From: Melieria omissa
Lineage: Eukaryota > Arthropoda > Insecta > Diptera > Ulidiidae
Length of the DNA: 64,000 nucleotides
NCBI GenBank assembly: GCA_963971225.1
Contig: OZ020269.1
Location: 7,130,001-7,194,000, forward strand
Reading direction: 5' to 3'
Within the stretch, counting starts at the first letter, position 1. Each line of letters starts with the position of its first letter. The notes under the pieces are model-generated. The model was given only the letters and a program-made list of their open reading frames with translations, made no database searches and was not told the DNA's origin. This document shows positions 1-12,538 of this stretch, one piece after another. The translations under genes and the position numbers were made by a program.

Positions 1-1
1 G

Positions 2-853
2 TTATGGAATGCAGACCAAACGATTGCCCTCTTCGATATAGCGTTTAACACGCGAACGCATGTTGGAAGACTCTGCCTTAAAACTGATACCGGCGCACAA
101 AAAACAGAGCAACACGGCAGCGACAGCGCAGTAGAAAGATGCACCTGAAAGGAAAAGAACAATAGTGCAATAAGGTACGCAGAGGTTAATTCCATCAGTT
201 CTACCAACCAATTGTGCACGCAGCTGGGTAAAACGGCTCAGCATCGCCACCACACAACTGCTGTACCCTGGGAACACCCCAGCCGAGCGGGTGGAGGAAC
301 AAGCACAACATTACGCTGATTCCTGAAGAATTTAAAAAATTGTTAGCAAGCTCTAAGTGATGTAAGCTGACCACTTACCGGAAACCACCTGCGCGCAGCC
401 GGTCATGTTGTGTATGCTCTTGCCGAACGCCGACTGCTTACAGCAGGTCACCAGTGTCAAGGCCACCGTAATGGAGTGAACTGCAAAGCCGAGCGATATG
501 AAGAACATTGCTGCCTTCCATGCAGCCGGATAAACGACATTGTCCGTCGCGAACCCATCCAGATCGAACGGACCGCAATGATAGCCCACCGAGTGCATGA
601 CAATGCAGCGCGTGTAAATCCCGACGGACGGATAACGCACCGTCACTGCTGCCGACACCGAATTCGTCGCATTCGGGACGGCCAGCTCGTTGATCTGTTG
701 TGTTGGCGGCACAAAACGCGCCGCTATCGCCGACGCTGGACTAGGACCGATCAGCCATTTTGGCGTCACAATTGCCAGCACGATCAGCATATCAGCGATC
801 AGACTCAGTATGAACCAGACTAGACTGCCGCCGGTGATGATAATGTAACACAT
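2..853 (-). CDS. LHFPL2-like tetraspan membrane protein, 3 coding exons
   Basis: Coding exons on the minus strand are 379-853, 209-322 and 2-144; phases agree at both junctions (1/2 split codons) and give about 243 residues. The start MCYIIITGG matches the usual LHFPL2 N-terminus (MCxxIxT). Visible features are TM1 at about residues 10-30 followed by PKWLIG, an extracellular loop with GIYTRC and CGPF, TM2 at about 113-136, TM3 at about 150-172, a loop with HPLGWG, and TM4 at about 197-220. The C-terminus IEEGNRLVCIP resembles the vertebrate LHFPL2 end IEEGKNL. LHFPL proteins are four-pass proteins; family members partner mechanotransduction channels and receptors, but the role of this subgroup in flies is not known to me. 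The donor of the second intron (GTTGGT) is weak, though it is the only nearby one that preserves the frame. The transcript may have upstream noncoding exons. Confidence 0.88.
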
Positions 854-3795
854 GTTGCAGCACTGCTTGCCAAAAGTACACAGCACCAAAAACCAGCTCA
901 ACGCATTTAGACGCAACTCCAGAGACTGCAATAATGAATTAATAAAAACATAACAGACACATTTAGTACATAAATAGCACAGACGTTGCGTATGCAATGG
1001 GAATGCGTGATTTTTCGCCGCACAAATGCGTCAGTTTGATGGCCTCATTTCTACCTCCACGCAAATAGATGACGTCATTCTTCCAAGGAAGAACACCAGC
1101 TGTGCTCATCTCCATTGCGAGATTTTGCTGGCATTTTCTATGGACACTACAACTCTAAGAAAGAATAACCAGTTCGTTGTTAAGAATTTGCTTAGTTACA
1201 TGTTTTCTAAAATTCTATTATTTGTGTTGAATCCGTGTTTACAAGTAAACAAAATTGAATATGACAACACATACATATTTAGAGCAACCAGAGGACCTAA
1301 CTGGACTATATGCCTAATAATCTTTGCCCGACTTCAAACAAACACGTTCTACTCGCGCATTCAATTATCAGCGAGGCAGAAATAAATGGTGCAGCAGACG
1401 TGTGAGTCAAATGCAGCATGATTGCATAGTGATTTCCCAGCAGTGGAGCACGTAGGGACGTTGGGAAGCGGAGAAGCGAGCAGCACAATAATTGAACAAA
1501 AGCAGCAGCGAGTCAAAACTACGCTGGCTGCTAGAAATTGGAACAAAAGGGCAGAGTGGCATAATCACATCTAACGAAACGCAAAGTGGAGTGAAGTTGT
1601 GCTTTGAAAGCAGCAGACCCTAAGTAGCGTCAGCCAGAGGAGCTTGTAATAGGGAATGTAATGCGTAGCATATGAGAAAATTGAAATTGCAATTCAAGTC
1701 GACATATGGTTTACATTAATCGCCTACAAGCCTCATAAATATTTACTTGCAAGCTTTGGCTTTGTCTTTGTACATGTGTCAGTTGGAAATGTTTGGTTTT
1801 TGAAATGGCGAAGACTTTGAAATCAAGAAAGCCATTTAAACAACTAACTTTGACCTTTGACAACTAACTTTTGACCGAGTGCGAGTACTGTAATGTATCT
1901 AATCTCAAATTGGATTCAGCTTACTGACACATTTAAGAAGTGCATATTTATATTATATTTTCAAACTCAACAGGTGGGGGATACTTCGCGAACGTCAACT
2001 GTCCTGCCAGAATATTGCGAGGATCCCCTTACTGAATCGTCGTCAGCCACACACCCTTTGCCGTGTACACCACAGAACCCGCTTAGGCAGTCGCTACGCC
2101 CAACATTGTGCGTTCGCTAGTTTTGATACACTTCCGAATACATACACATACATATGTTTGTACGTGCCTATGCGTATAAGGGGTACTATGTAAACACACG
2201 GACGCACGCGCATGCACACATAAAAAACTCCAATTCAACATAACTTAATTCGATATTTACGGTGTGGCAGATACAAACACACTTCCTTCGCGGGCCAATG
2301 GCCCAATGGTCCGCAAAGCGACCGGTGACTACAGTTCGAATGGGGTGAAGAGAATAGTGCTATGCTTCTCCCATGCTACTAGGGTGCGGCGTTTACTGTT
2401 ACATGCTTCCTTTCCAGTGCAGCCCGCTTAACTAGGCAGAAAACAGACAAGGCCCATTGTCGGAAACGCGCACACACTGCAGAATGTACGCCCAAACAAA
2501 ACAGGCACAAAACGCAAAGCAAAGAAGACAGCAACAAAAACTACAATGCTTTCAAATAACCCACTCTATTTATTCATAATTTGAAGCGCGATTGTCACGG
2601 CTGGAGTTTTTATTGGCTCATACGACTTCACTTTTGTCCACAGTTTTGTAATATTTTCAGAACTCATGCAATATTATTTTCACTTAAGCAAAGCTGCTCA
2701 CTTTTTATTTCATTTGAAATCCGTAGGTATTTTCATTCGAACTTTGTGGTCGTCTATGCTGTTGCAACAACTACAAAAACCGATCCGACAACGGCGAGAA
2801 ACGGCCACTCCTCCACGGGATCGTCGATGTCGCTTAATCTGGAGGATCGGAGAAAATTGTTGTGCTCGGAACAGTGACCAACGCGAGACTGACGCCGAAG
2901 CCACCACTCAATTGTGCCATCAACGAAAGACTTTGGTGCACGCGGCTGTGAGTTGTGCGGCGGGGAATTTGAAATAAAATACAAACAAACGAAGGAAAAC
3001 CGCAGCCAAACAACAGCCGAACAGCCAAAGTCAAACCAGTCACCCAGCGTACATACATATCTACATGTGAGTTGAATTAAGCTGTCTACACACCGCGAAA
3101 ACTCAAAATCCAGCTATTCCCATGCGGCTACCGCTGCGTGAATGCATGTGGGAGAATATTCACTTCATTGAGAGGGTGTGTTTGGAGCGGCGGGTGGCCA
3201 ACCGAGAGTGGCATCAGCTGCGTTGTCGTGTTTGTTGTAAGCTCCGGCCTCTAAAAAAAGCTGTGCACTCGCTCACGCACTCGCGACCAGCCAGCTGCAC
3301 AAAACATTGTGTGGATCACTTTGTAGACCGCATAAAAGACAATGTGGAAACAAATGCATTCTCGAGCTAAAAAGTCATAGGAACATTTTGACAGTTCTAG
3401 CTCGAGAAATTGTGCTGAAAACAAGTGTGGAATACCTCACTGCATAACATAAGTCGAGAGAGTGTGCACTGCAAACTCCAGAAAGATTAAGTGACTGAAA
3501 TTGAGAGATTCACTTTGTAAATTCATAACACGAAATCTGTTCAAATGCTCTACAGACTTCGAAATCTGGAATGGATTTACAAGTGCTGCAAACTTTTGCA
3601 ATGTCAATCTAAAAATACAATACATACGGTTTTTCTAATTCCATGAAAAACACATTGATTAGAGAGGCATGCCACACCTAGTTCCAGTTGTGTATACCCA
3701 TATCATGGGTAATATAAACATTTTTTGTTTGATATTTTCCAACATTTTACATGACAGCCCTGCTTAAAAACGAGCTAATCGCGAACATTTTGTAA
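854..3795. other. Intergenic, no gene recognised
   Basis: Upstream of the LHFPL2-like gene. AT-rich DNA with scattered short open frames lacking any recognisable domain. Presumably holds the promoter and 5' UTR of the minus-strand gene, but I see no clear core promoter. Confidence 0.5.
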
Positions 3796-3799
3796 TTAA

Positions 3800-5843
3800 C
3801 CCTTTCGCTACAGATTTTTACTGGGGAAAGTTAAAATTTTAAATTTAACGTTTTAGGCTTCTATGTGGTTGTATTAGCAACATTGCATAAGAAACTTTTT
3901 AATTTTTATACTCGGACCCTGTATTTTTTAGAGTGTTTTTCTATGAAAGCAACCACATCGTTGTAGCTGTAAAAATTACTTAAACATAAAACTTTTTACG
4001 CATAACAAAATTTGAATATTTCTTCATTTACTTCAGCCAAAATGAAGCCATATCGGCCCAATGTTCGATTAATCGAACAGTAAATTTTAGCATTTTTCAT
4101 ACATTTTTTGGGCTCTTTTTTTAAACTTCAAGCACGAAAGTATTGCATGATATGATGGTATGTTTTGTAATGTGGGATAATATGAGTTAATATGAGATAT
4201 TATGTATAACATGGGATAAATATATTCATATCTCACACCTCTTCCCAGTTGTATGAATTCCCCAAACAAAAGGTAATTTTTGACATAATTTCAAAAGCAT
4301 CGGAAGACATTAAAAATTGATCAAACTCTTGAAAACATATTTACACTGTTCGCATAAAACCAATATTATAGCCAGAATATATATTTATAGTTAGTTATCT
4401 CGAAAACCAAAAATCGGAAAATTTGTTTGACCCAAAATTTAAATTGTTAAAAAACAAAACAAAAAAACAAATTCTATTGAAACAAAATAAAATATCCAAT
4501 TAATTTATAAAAACAAAAAAATTACAAAGAAATTAATCACTGTCTGGTGAGTCCATAGTGGCTGAAAGTCGTAAATCGGCTTTCTTTAAAAAAATTGAGA
4601 AAGGGAATCCCCGAGTTTTGATGGCATGGTGCAATTAGAAACAAAAGTCGTACCATCTTTTAGAAAAAAAAAGAAAATTTCAAAAAAAAAAATTAAAGAC
4701 TCGAACCCAAAATAACGCAACTTCGAAAATCTAACGACGCCCAGTGAAAATTAGTAAGGGAGAGGGCTGGGTTGTGAACCATTACCGTTTTTTCTTTCCC
4801 TAATTGACATATCGCCAATCTTTCAACTGTCAAGTTTGTCTTATGATATGACTCTGCTTTTGTGGTTACACCGAAGTACAACCACGTATTGCTTGTGGCA
4901 GCAATCGAGTTTGAAAAACAGCGTGTTTGAAAATCGACTGCGAAAACTTGTTTGCTTTTTTTTAAAGTGCTATCCAAGTGACTGAGCTTATTGCAAAAAG
5001 GTCTGTGTAATACATGTTTATTTAGTGTTTTGATTCTATTTTACGATCCAATATTTGTTAATGTCGAATTATGATTGGAAGTGTCGTTTATTTTAAAGTT
5101 TCCAAAATGGCATCGTGGTTGGGCTGTGAACCAATGAGGTGGCTGGGTTATGAACCACCTGTTTTTCGTACTACTTTGTTCTAACACTGTCAAATATGGA
5201 CAGATATATAAAAATATAGTAATTTTATGTAATTTCACTCGATTTCGTTGAGTTCACTTGAAGTGGGCCAATGCGAGAACGCATTCGTATTTCACAAGCA
5301 TTAAACATTGCGACACCGATTAGGATGAAAATTCAAAAAATTGAGCACTTTCATTCATTGCGATTTTTTGGCCTAAGTGGCGTCATTATAACTTTTTTCA
5401 CCTCTTGACTCCTCCTGATAATAAATCCTCAACTTACTTAAAAATTATGGGTGTTTTCTTCGTATTTTCCGACTTTAATAGGGATTTTCCAGATGGTTCA
5501 CAACCCAGCCACTTTTTTGGAAAAGCGAAAAATCAAGTCCTTAGAAAATTGGACGTAGAGAGTTAAATATCAATCAAAACAGTAATCCGTCTTCATAAAA
5601 AAGTTGCGTTTTATATTTACCTTTCCAACGGTATCTTCGATTTTTCGATATCTTTATTCTGAGAAAAGTTAGGGTCAAAAAACAAAACCCGGTTCACAAC
5701 CCAGCCCTCTCCCTTCAGAAAAAACGCAAAACGAAACGACGCAAAGCGTCATATTTTTCCTAAAACTTCAAACTATTCTAAAGACCAAAAAAACATGTAT
5801 TCTAACAACCATAGAAGATGCAGACGTCCAAATAGCGAAAGGG
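3800..5843. mobile_element. TTAA-flanked piggyBac-like element, non-autonomous (about 2.0 kb)
   Basis: Both ends carry the inverted repeat CCCTTTCGCTA, and each end is bordered by TTAA (3796-3799 and 5844-5847), the target duplicated by piggyBac-type transposases. No long transposase frame is present, so this is a non-autonomous or gutted copy. The interior is very AT-rich and contains another inverted-repeat element (4756-5715). Family assignment rests on the TTAA site and the CCCTTT terminus only. Confidence 0.6.
4756..5715. mobile_element. Nested inverted-repeat element with subterminal repeats
   Basis: A 25-bp perfect inverted repeat lies at 4756-4780 (plus) and 5691-5715 (inverted), starting AAGGGAGAGGGCTGGG. 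The inner part, GGCTGGGTTNTGAACCA, recurs inside: a variant near 5117, a copy near 5140 in the forward sense, and a copy near 5494 inverted. Such clustered subterminal copies resemble transposase-binding sites. I could not identify a clear target-site duplication, so the family is unknown. It may instead be the complex subterminal region of the surrounding TTAA element. Confidence 0.5.
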
Positions 5844-5847
5844 TTAA

Positions 5848-6427
5848 CAGGAATTCTAGTGCAGTCCATTAAATACAAAATATCAAACTAATAGCTACAC
5901 TCTTTCTACAGTGATCATTGGTGCCAACTGGTTGACAGATCGGCAACGGGACATGAGTGATTCAATTCACAAATATATACATGTCATATTATGATATGTT
6001 TTTAACAATGTATGAACATGTGAATGGATTTCTATTTCGGCGACCACTCCTTTTGGACACTAAAAAAACGTAAACAATGTAACAGCACCGCCTCCTTCCC
6101 CTACACGCCTTTCTTCAATTGCTGAAAATGATTAACACTCTGATTGCTGATCGCTCATGCAATGCTGAGTCGAATGAGTGTAGCCCTGTCCATCACGATA
6201 ATCATGCAAATATCTTAAACAAATACGCGTGTGGTAATCATTTTATCAGCAACGCACTTTCACTTTCGGTGCGTTTCAATAGTAGTTCGGCATTGGGCAT
6301 TTCTTTCTCATTCCCACTGAGCATTGCTCGCATTTTCGGTGCTACTGTTGCTCCTGTCGCGCGTCTCCCGATCGTACTAATGTGTCAGCCGTCGATGATA
6401 CGCTTATCAACGCCATCGCTGCGTTTA
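5848..6427. other. Intergenic upstream of the EGF-type gene
   Basis: Contains an open frame continuous with the downstream exon from about 6119, but the residues before 6428 look like translated noncoding DNA. No other gene seen. Confidence 0.4.
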
Positions 6428-7203
6428 ATGGCTTATCCGTTTATTCAAGTGATTTTATTGCTGCCACAACTGTCCCGGGCGCGCTCACCGCACCGGCATC
6501 TGAAGCCTCCGCCGCCTCCATGTTCCGACTATGAGATGCTTATCGTCAATACGCTGCACTGCGTCGCGCGTTGCCCCATTCGCTGCGTTAATGGCGCGTG
6601 CTTTGAGGACGGTGTGTGTCCCTGCGCCGGCAACTATCAAACCTCGTGCGCCAAGGAGTCACTCGTTTGCGCAGCGGATTGCCTGCCGGGCTGCAAAAGC
6701 GCCGGCGGGTTTTGTGCTGCGCCCGATCTTTGCCTGTGCAGCAAGCCGGGCTTCTACTTTGACGCCATAGCGCGTCGTTGCAGGAAATACCACATCTTCA
6801 GCGACCGCTGTCGCGGGTGAGTGAAGGCAAAGATCTGCCATTTGGTGACGATTACCTCAATTGTGTTTTTTTTTTACATTTTTTGCAACAGTCAGTGCTT
6901 GTACGGAAGATGCACTGCCGCTGGTGAATGTATCTGCGCTCAAGGATATATCTATCGGGCGGTGCCCTTGGGTCAACTGTGCTCGCCCGTTTGCACGCAG
7001 TAAGTCAAACAAGCAACAGCCACAATTCAATGCTAAATCGACTAACAATTATAGTCACACAGTAATGATTTTACTTTTAATATTGCAGGGACTGTGGCAA
7101 GCATGGCTACTGTCATCTGCCCAACATGTGTGCTTGCCGCAAAAAGCATTATCACTACGAGTGGGATGGTCGGTGTCACAAGGACACTTTTTACTTGCAG
7201 TAA
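6428..7203 (+). CDS. Small secreted EGF/nimrod-type cysteine-rich protein, 3 exons
   Basis: Exons 6428-6816, 6892-6999 and 7089-7203 join in phase to about 203 residues. The chosen Met (MAYPFIQVILLLPQ) begins a plausible signal peptide; the frame is open further upstream to 6119, so the true start could be earlier or in another exon. From about residue 40 the protein is a run of EGF-type cysteine modules with the pattern C-x-NGxC...CxC...GY/F: CPIRCVNGACFEDGVCPC, then a TIL-like module with CLPGCKSAGGFC, then QCLYGRCTAAGECIC, then DCGKHGYCHLPNMCAC. This resembles the NIM/EGF repeats of insect secreted or surface proteins. No transmembrane segment follows, so secretion is inferred. An AATAAA lies near 7263. 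Specific orthologue not recognised. Confidence 0.72.
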
Positions 7204-10200
7204 AAATGGTTTCGGTCATGTTTCTGCGAAGTTTTTTAGCACATGAACACAAAAGGCTATTCAAATAAATGTAAACTTATTCGAGAATACCACTTTTTCT
7301 ATTAAAAACTATATACTTATTGTATAGTAACAGTTTAAACGTCTTCACCTATTCCTCCTCTTTCTCGACCAATTGTTGCAGATTTTGAGCAACCACCTAA
7401 AACAGAGAAACTCAATAATACACGTACAAGTAAAATGTGGCACTTGCACAACCACGTGGAGATAAATATAAGTAGGAATATAAAACCAGACACAAAGAGC
7501 CCATCTGATGTCTTTGCCATCACTGGCTTACAACTATTACTATACCTGCCAAAATAATTTCTAGTCTTGATCAACTGGCAAACAGTGCGACCATTATTTG
7601 TTTTGGGGGAAACGCAATAGAATCGCTACTCTTGAATCATTTGCGAAAAACGCCAACAAAGTATTATGGACGAACCGCTCATTAAATATTTATGTATATA
7701 TGAATGTATATAAAACATATGTTGTATTAAATGTTTGTGTGTACTACCCAAACTGGAGCTGGAGCGGTGCACTGTTTTGGACATAAAAACAAAACCAAAA
7801 AACCGGTTCTTCAATTACTCTCTCGAAGTTTCGGCCGCTCAGAGTCTCCAACGAAGTTACTTTTTCGAATCTCTATATTCAGCCTACGTGACAATTACGC
7901 GCATATAGACGATACGCGAGTGGTTCTTAAAGCAATCTACATTTAATGTGTGACGTCACAAATAGCCGCTCCCAGCAAGCACAAATTGTTTGGAATTGTG
8001 CGAAAATTGTAATGGGTTTAGAGACGACATTTTTTAACCACAAGAAAATAGCAAAAGCAGTTCAAAACTCCTCAAAAAGGATATTTTTCCTCTAGCCAAC
8101 GGTGTTTATGAGAAATGAGAATTGAATTACTAATGTTGTATTTTACAAATGTCGCCAAGAAACTAAGTCATTTCGGGTACTCTTAGCTAACTGGTTCGTA
8201 GAATGTTTTAACAACTAATATGTAAAAATCGTCCCACAATATCAGAGCTCGCGGAAGAATTTAGAATCGTTCGGATGGCATTTTCAGAATTCTAAAAGCA
8301 AGTTGGTGCAAATGTACTATCGATCAGACTGCATCGTTTCAATCAAATGTAGCGCAGATACGCATAACAGTCGACGCGAGAAGGCTTGGCAGTTGCCGCG
8401 TAGCGCTGCCGTTCTTGTTATTTTGTGTGCTTTTGAAAATCTCCAACGTGTGGAGAACACACCTTCGATTACTTTAGTTAAGAGCGCCACAGTTCAGTTA
8501 AAGTTTAACTCTCCAGCGGTGCACTCCTTTTATCAGTAGTCGATGCCGGGTCTCTGCTATTGAACAATTCGCAACCAACTACAGGCCAGACCCACTATCA
8601 AACTATTTTATCATTGCTTTGTGCAAACACGTGCAAACAATTTGAAGGCACAGCCAAGTGAATACTTATCGGAGTCCATGCGGAGTAGCAGCATTTGTAA
8701 CAAGCTCATCTTATTAAACCGGTTTGAAAACAACAATTAGCGCCTTTGCACAGTCGTATGTAGCCTTTCCAAAGGCAAACGACGTGATTTTTATTGCAGT
8801 TTTTTATTTGGCAGATCGATAAGCAGTCAACGTTAACCGGAAATTCAGCGCATTTATCAGCAACTCTTGGAAAATGTGCAACCTCAGGGTAAGTGCAGGT
8901 GGAAAAAGTTGCTTTGGAAAAAGTTGGTTGAGCGAAAAAACAAAATGAAAAAAGTATTTAAAGTTGCCAAAAACTAAACACCATCTTCTCATTACCACTT
9001 CGCTAGAGTTGAGCAGTGGTGGAGGGGTACGATGAGAGATTGGTTTTTCTGTATCCGGCGTTTTTAAAACAATAAATTCTCAGTGCTTCCATGTAAAGCG
9101 GTGCCGGCACAGAAGCAAAAATTATGCAACAGCCGTACGCTTGTCGAAGCATTGACGCTTTAAAGCCTCACAGCACTATTTACCCAGCAGCAAGCAAATG
9201 TTGGCATAAAGGTTGCCAAATATTTTCCGAAAAAGCAACTAAACGGCGAGACTGGATACAGCCACAAAGTATTTTATGTACGTGGACAACAATTCGGTAG
9301 TTGCTCATCTGTCAGCTGGTTGCGTAAAACACACAAAACTTGCTACCGTTTTTCGATAGAATAAAAATAAGAGACTAAAATCAAATAAGCTGGCTGGATG
9401 CATGGATGCACTCTTGAAAATGTAAACATAGAAATTGGTCATTCAACTCTGCTCCTAATGGTTACTGTATTGGCCAGTAAATTTTGATTAAATATGACAA
9501 CTTTTCATTGTATTTGCAGCGCAACATTGTCTACACGATTATTTCCATTGAATGAATATAGTTTTTATTGTATTTAAGGCAGGAAAATGTAAAAAGTCTT
9601 GAGTACCTACGTGTATTTTTTTTCTTATCGTAGGTGTCAGATAACTACAGGTAATCAAATTAGTTTCCAATGAATTTTGCGATATGCACATGTGCAATGT
9701 TCACCACAAAGAAAATAACCACAGCCCGATTGCAAAGTCAAGGCCCTGCGACCGCCCAAGGATGCAAGGGAACAGTTGTATGCCTATTCCAAACGGCGAG
9801 TTGGAAGCTTTGTCATGGATAACTGAACTCCCAGTGGCAAATATATACATACATAGATTTACATACATACATATCTTTCAACTAGAACTGTATGCGGCAC
9901 ACTGATTGTCGTCTGAAAAGAGACATGACCAAAGCCACATGCATCATTAAAATAGTTCGCTTCTTTTTAGATACTTTTTTACTTGTTTATTATATTTTAG
10001 AAATTATATTTACAAAAAACGTATGCATATTGAAAATAGCAGTTGTACAAGATAGGTGGGTAGGTAACGGATTGTAAGGGATTATAGGCTCAAGTACTTG
10101 GTTTATTAAGATTGCTTGTCTTGTGAAATACGGAAAGATTTGTGTATTTTTGCAATTCTTTTTTAGACCTATTGTAACCCTCTCAGGGGTATAAACATCG

Positions 10201-10983
10201 ACTAGAATTCTTACTCAGGGTTTTTTAAATATTTCAGTAAAAAGTTTACGTTTTTCTAGATCATTTATACTACTCTTAATTGGTTTTTAAATTTTTTAAG
10301 ACCTTTTCCTTCGAGATGGCTTTTCGTGACTAATTTACAATAAAGTTATAAAAAAAGTTATACAAAAAGTTTAATCGAGCAAGAAGTGGAGTTATTCTAT
10401 TATGACACTACAAATTGCCTCTTGCCAATAATCATCTGCAAAAACATTCACAATCCGCCTGTGTATGTACTTACATACATATGTATATGTAAGTAGCATG
10501 CATATACATATATTTAATATTGCAGTATTACCCACTTAATTGGCCGCCATTGTTGCGTGTTGTTACATCAACGCAATAACGCCACAAACAGTAAATTTTA
10601 GATTCGTATTCGTAGCGAATCTGATAGCTGGTGGTTTTAGAATCTGCCTTGCTGCAAGTAAAATTACTCGTATCGCGTCCACGTACCCATGCACGCTATA
10701 AGTATCGTTGGTCTCATAAGAATGCCACGTCGATATAGTATTTGTTGTTAAATTATATTAGTGGGAACCCAGCAAATCCTAAGCGTTCTTAAAAATTGAC
10801 AGTTAGTACAGCATTAACTGTCACTTGTGGCACAGTGGTTATTTCAAACGGAATGGCTGATTGCACGCTAAGATTAAAAATAAACAACTCGTTACAAACT
10901 CTAAACAAATGTTCGACCAATTTGCAGCCATCTTCCTACGATTTCGTTTTCAATGTAAATATTTTCGCATCACTTTTTTCCAG
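7204..10983. other. Intergenic, no gene recognised
   Basis: AT-rich, with ACATAC-type microsatellite tracts near 9840-9875 and 10470-10520. Short open frames show no recognisable domain or codon pattern. An upstream exon carrying the start of the gamma-glutamylcyclotransferase gene may lie at the right end. Confidence 0.5.
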
Positions 10984-11552
10984 AAAGCGTCTTCAGCTCT
11001 GCAGAAATTGTTTGTGTGTGGCGCTCTGAAATATGGGCAACCGAGTCATTCCATACTCGCCAATGCAGGCAATGGCTATGCCAAGTTTTGGTGCCGCGCC
11101 ACCACCACAGAGAAACTGCCGCTTGTGATTGCAACACGCTACAACATTCCCTTCCTGCTCAACAAGCCCGGAGTGGGTTACTATGTCACTGGTGAAATCT
11201 ACGAGGTCGACGATAAAATGTTGAGCGTATTAGATAACCTGGAAGACTGTCAGGACATCTTTACGCGCGAAATGCAGGATATGAACATTGGCGTTGGCGA
11301 GGGGTACGCCGAGGCAGACTTAATAACACATGTTCGAAATTCATTAACTAATTTGAATTATTTTGCATTTTTCACAGCACTGTGCCCTGCTGGGTGTACT
11401 TGCTGCAAAAGTACCCCGAGAAATTGCTGTCTCTGCCCTATCTGTCCAGCTATGAGAACAGCGCCGCCCATCCGTATGTGATGAGAAATCGCCGCACCCA
11501 CAAGCACCCACCGCAGGAAGACCTCGCCTACACCAAATCCACCGCCGCTTAG
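10984..11552 (+). CDS. Gamma-glutamylcyclotransferase-like (AIG2/GGACT family) protein, start exon uncertain
   Basis: Two exons, 10984-11303 and 11378-11552, join in phase (GG|C glycine). The fold signature runs LFVCGALKYGQPSHS (the normally conserved Y-G-T/S-L substrate loop, here C-G-A-L), then LPLVIATRYNIPFLL, GYYVTGEIYEVDD, and LDNLED, whose Glu is the catalytic acid position of the family. The second exon gives VPCWVYLLQKYP and ends LAYTKSTAA. These enzymes release 5-oxoproline from gamma-glutamyl-amines; fly relatives are Tina-1 and its paralogues. A good acceptor (TTTTTTCCAG) precedes 10984, so the initiator Met is probably in an upstream exon; the Met codons in the same frame further up (10861) look spurious. 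The change of the conserved Tyr to Cys is odd (see findings). Confidence 0.8.
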
Positions 11553-11959
11553 ATGGTCACCTGGCAGCGATGTATTCGGCCAATTCTGTGGGAATGTGTG
11601 AGCAAAGACATGGTCATCATTCGCACTGGCCATTTTGACGATATATGTAAAACGAGCTGTATTTATAAGTAGATCAAGTCTGTGCGTAACGCGAGTATCC
11701 AGTTAGGTATTAATTTTTCTTCAACACAAAAAAAGAAACAAAAGAGACGAATAAGTAAAAATTATTTAAGTGTTTCAAGCAATTTTTTTTAATACACAAG
11801 TTGTTATACATATAAAAAATAATTTGAAGTTAAGCTAATTTTGTAAATTACATCCTGGCCTAAATATAAATAAATGGTTTTATATTTTGCAAGGGATACA
11901 GTTGTTGTGGCCGAACCTACGACCTGGAGCGAGCATTTTCGACATTCTAAACAATATAC
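11553..11959. other. 3' flank of the cyclotransferase gene
   Basis: AT-rich probable 3' UTR and flank; AATAAA-type motifs near 11868. No other gene seen. Confidence 0.45.
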
Positions 11960-12195
11960 CATGACACATAAATAGATTTAATCGAGCAATAAAAGTCATT
12001 TGCTTTTTTGACAAATAAAAATAAAATTTTAAGGGTGCAAGAAAAGTAAGAAATACAAAAACTGAATGATATACTACATATACTAACTGTGTGAAATTGC
12101 AGCTCTGTACAAAATTTGTAAACAACTATTTTTTCCAATTGTCAATTTTATTTTTATCTGTCGCATTGAAACTTCCTGTATATTTTTGTATCATG
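11960..12195 (+). repeat. MITE copy 1 (about 236 bp; inverted second copy at 46.3-46.5 kb)
   Basis: Most of this stretch is closely related, in reverse complement, to 46268-46531: shared tracts include TCGAGCAATAAAAGTCATTT-like sequence, GCAGCTCTGTA, GTAAACAA and TTATCTGTCGCATTG. Comparing the copies suggests terminal inverted repeats related to CATGATACAGAAATATACAG, with one end degraded in each copy. No coding capacity. Family unknown. Confidence 0.6.
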
Positions 12196-12538
12196 CAATA
12201 GACTGAGTTCAGTAAGCAAACTTTGTGCTTGAAAATCGCAGTGTGTGGCAGCTCTGAGTATTCGTTTTTCGAACTTCGAAAGTTGCCAAGTGTTGTGCAT
12301 CAAGCAATCAATTCTGCTACCAAAATATCAACACTGGCGCAACCCACCAGCTGGTGCTAACTGCGCTTCTTGGTTTTGCAAATTTTTTTGCCGGTTGGTC
12401 AATAACGGCGATACGACACAAGTTCTGAGCTATTTTATTTTCCTACACTATACTTGTATGTTTTTGTTTGCTGAGCAAAGCGCCGACTCCCGAAAACACT
12501 TGAGACAACAACGCGGTGCAAATCATATGTAGAGCAGC

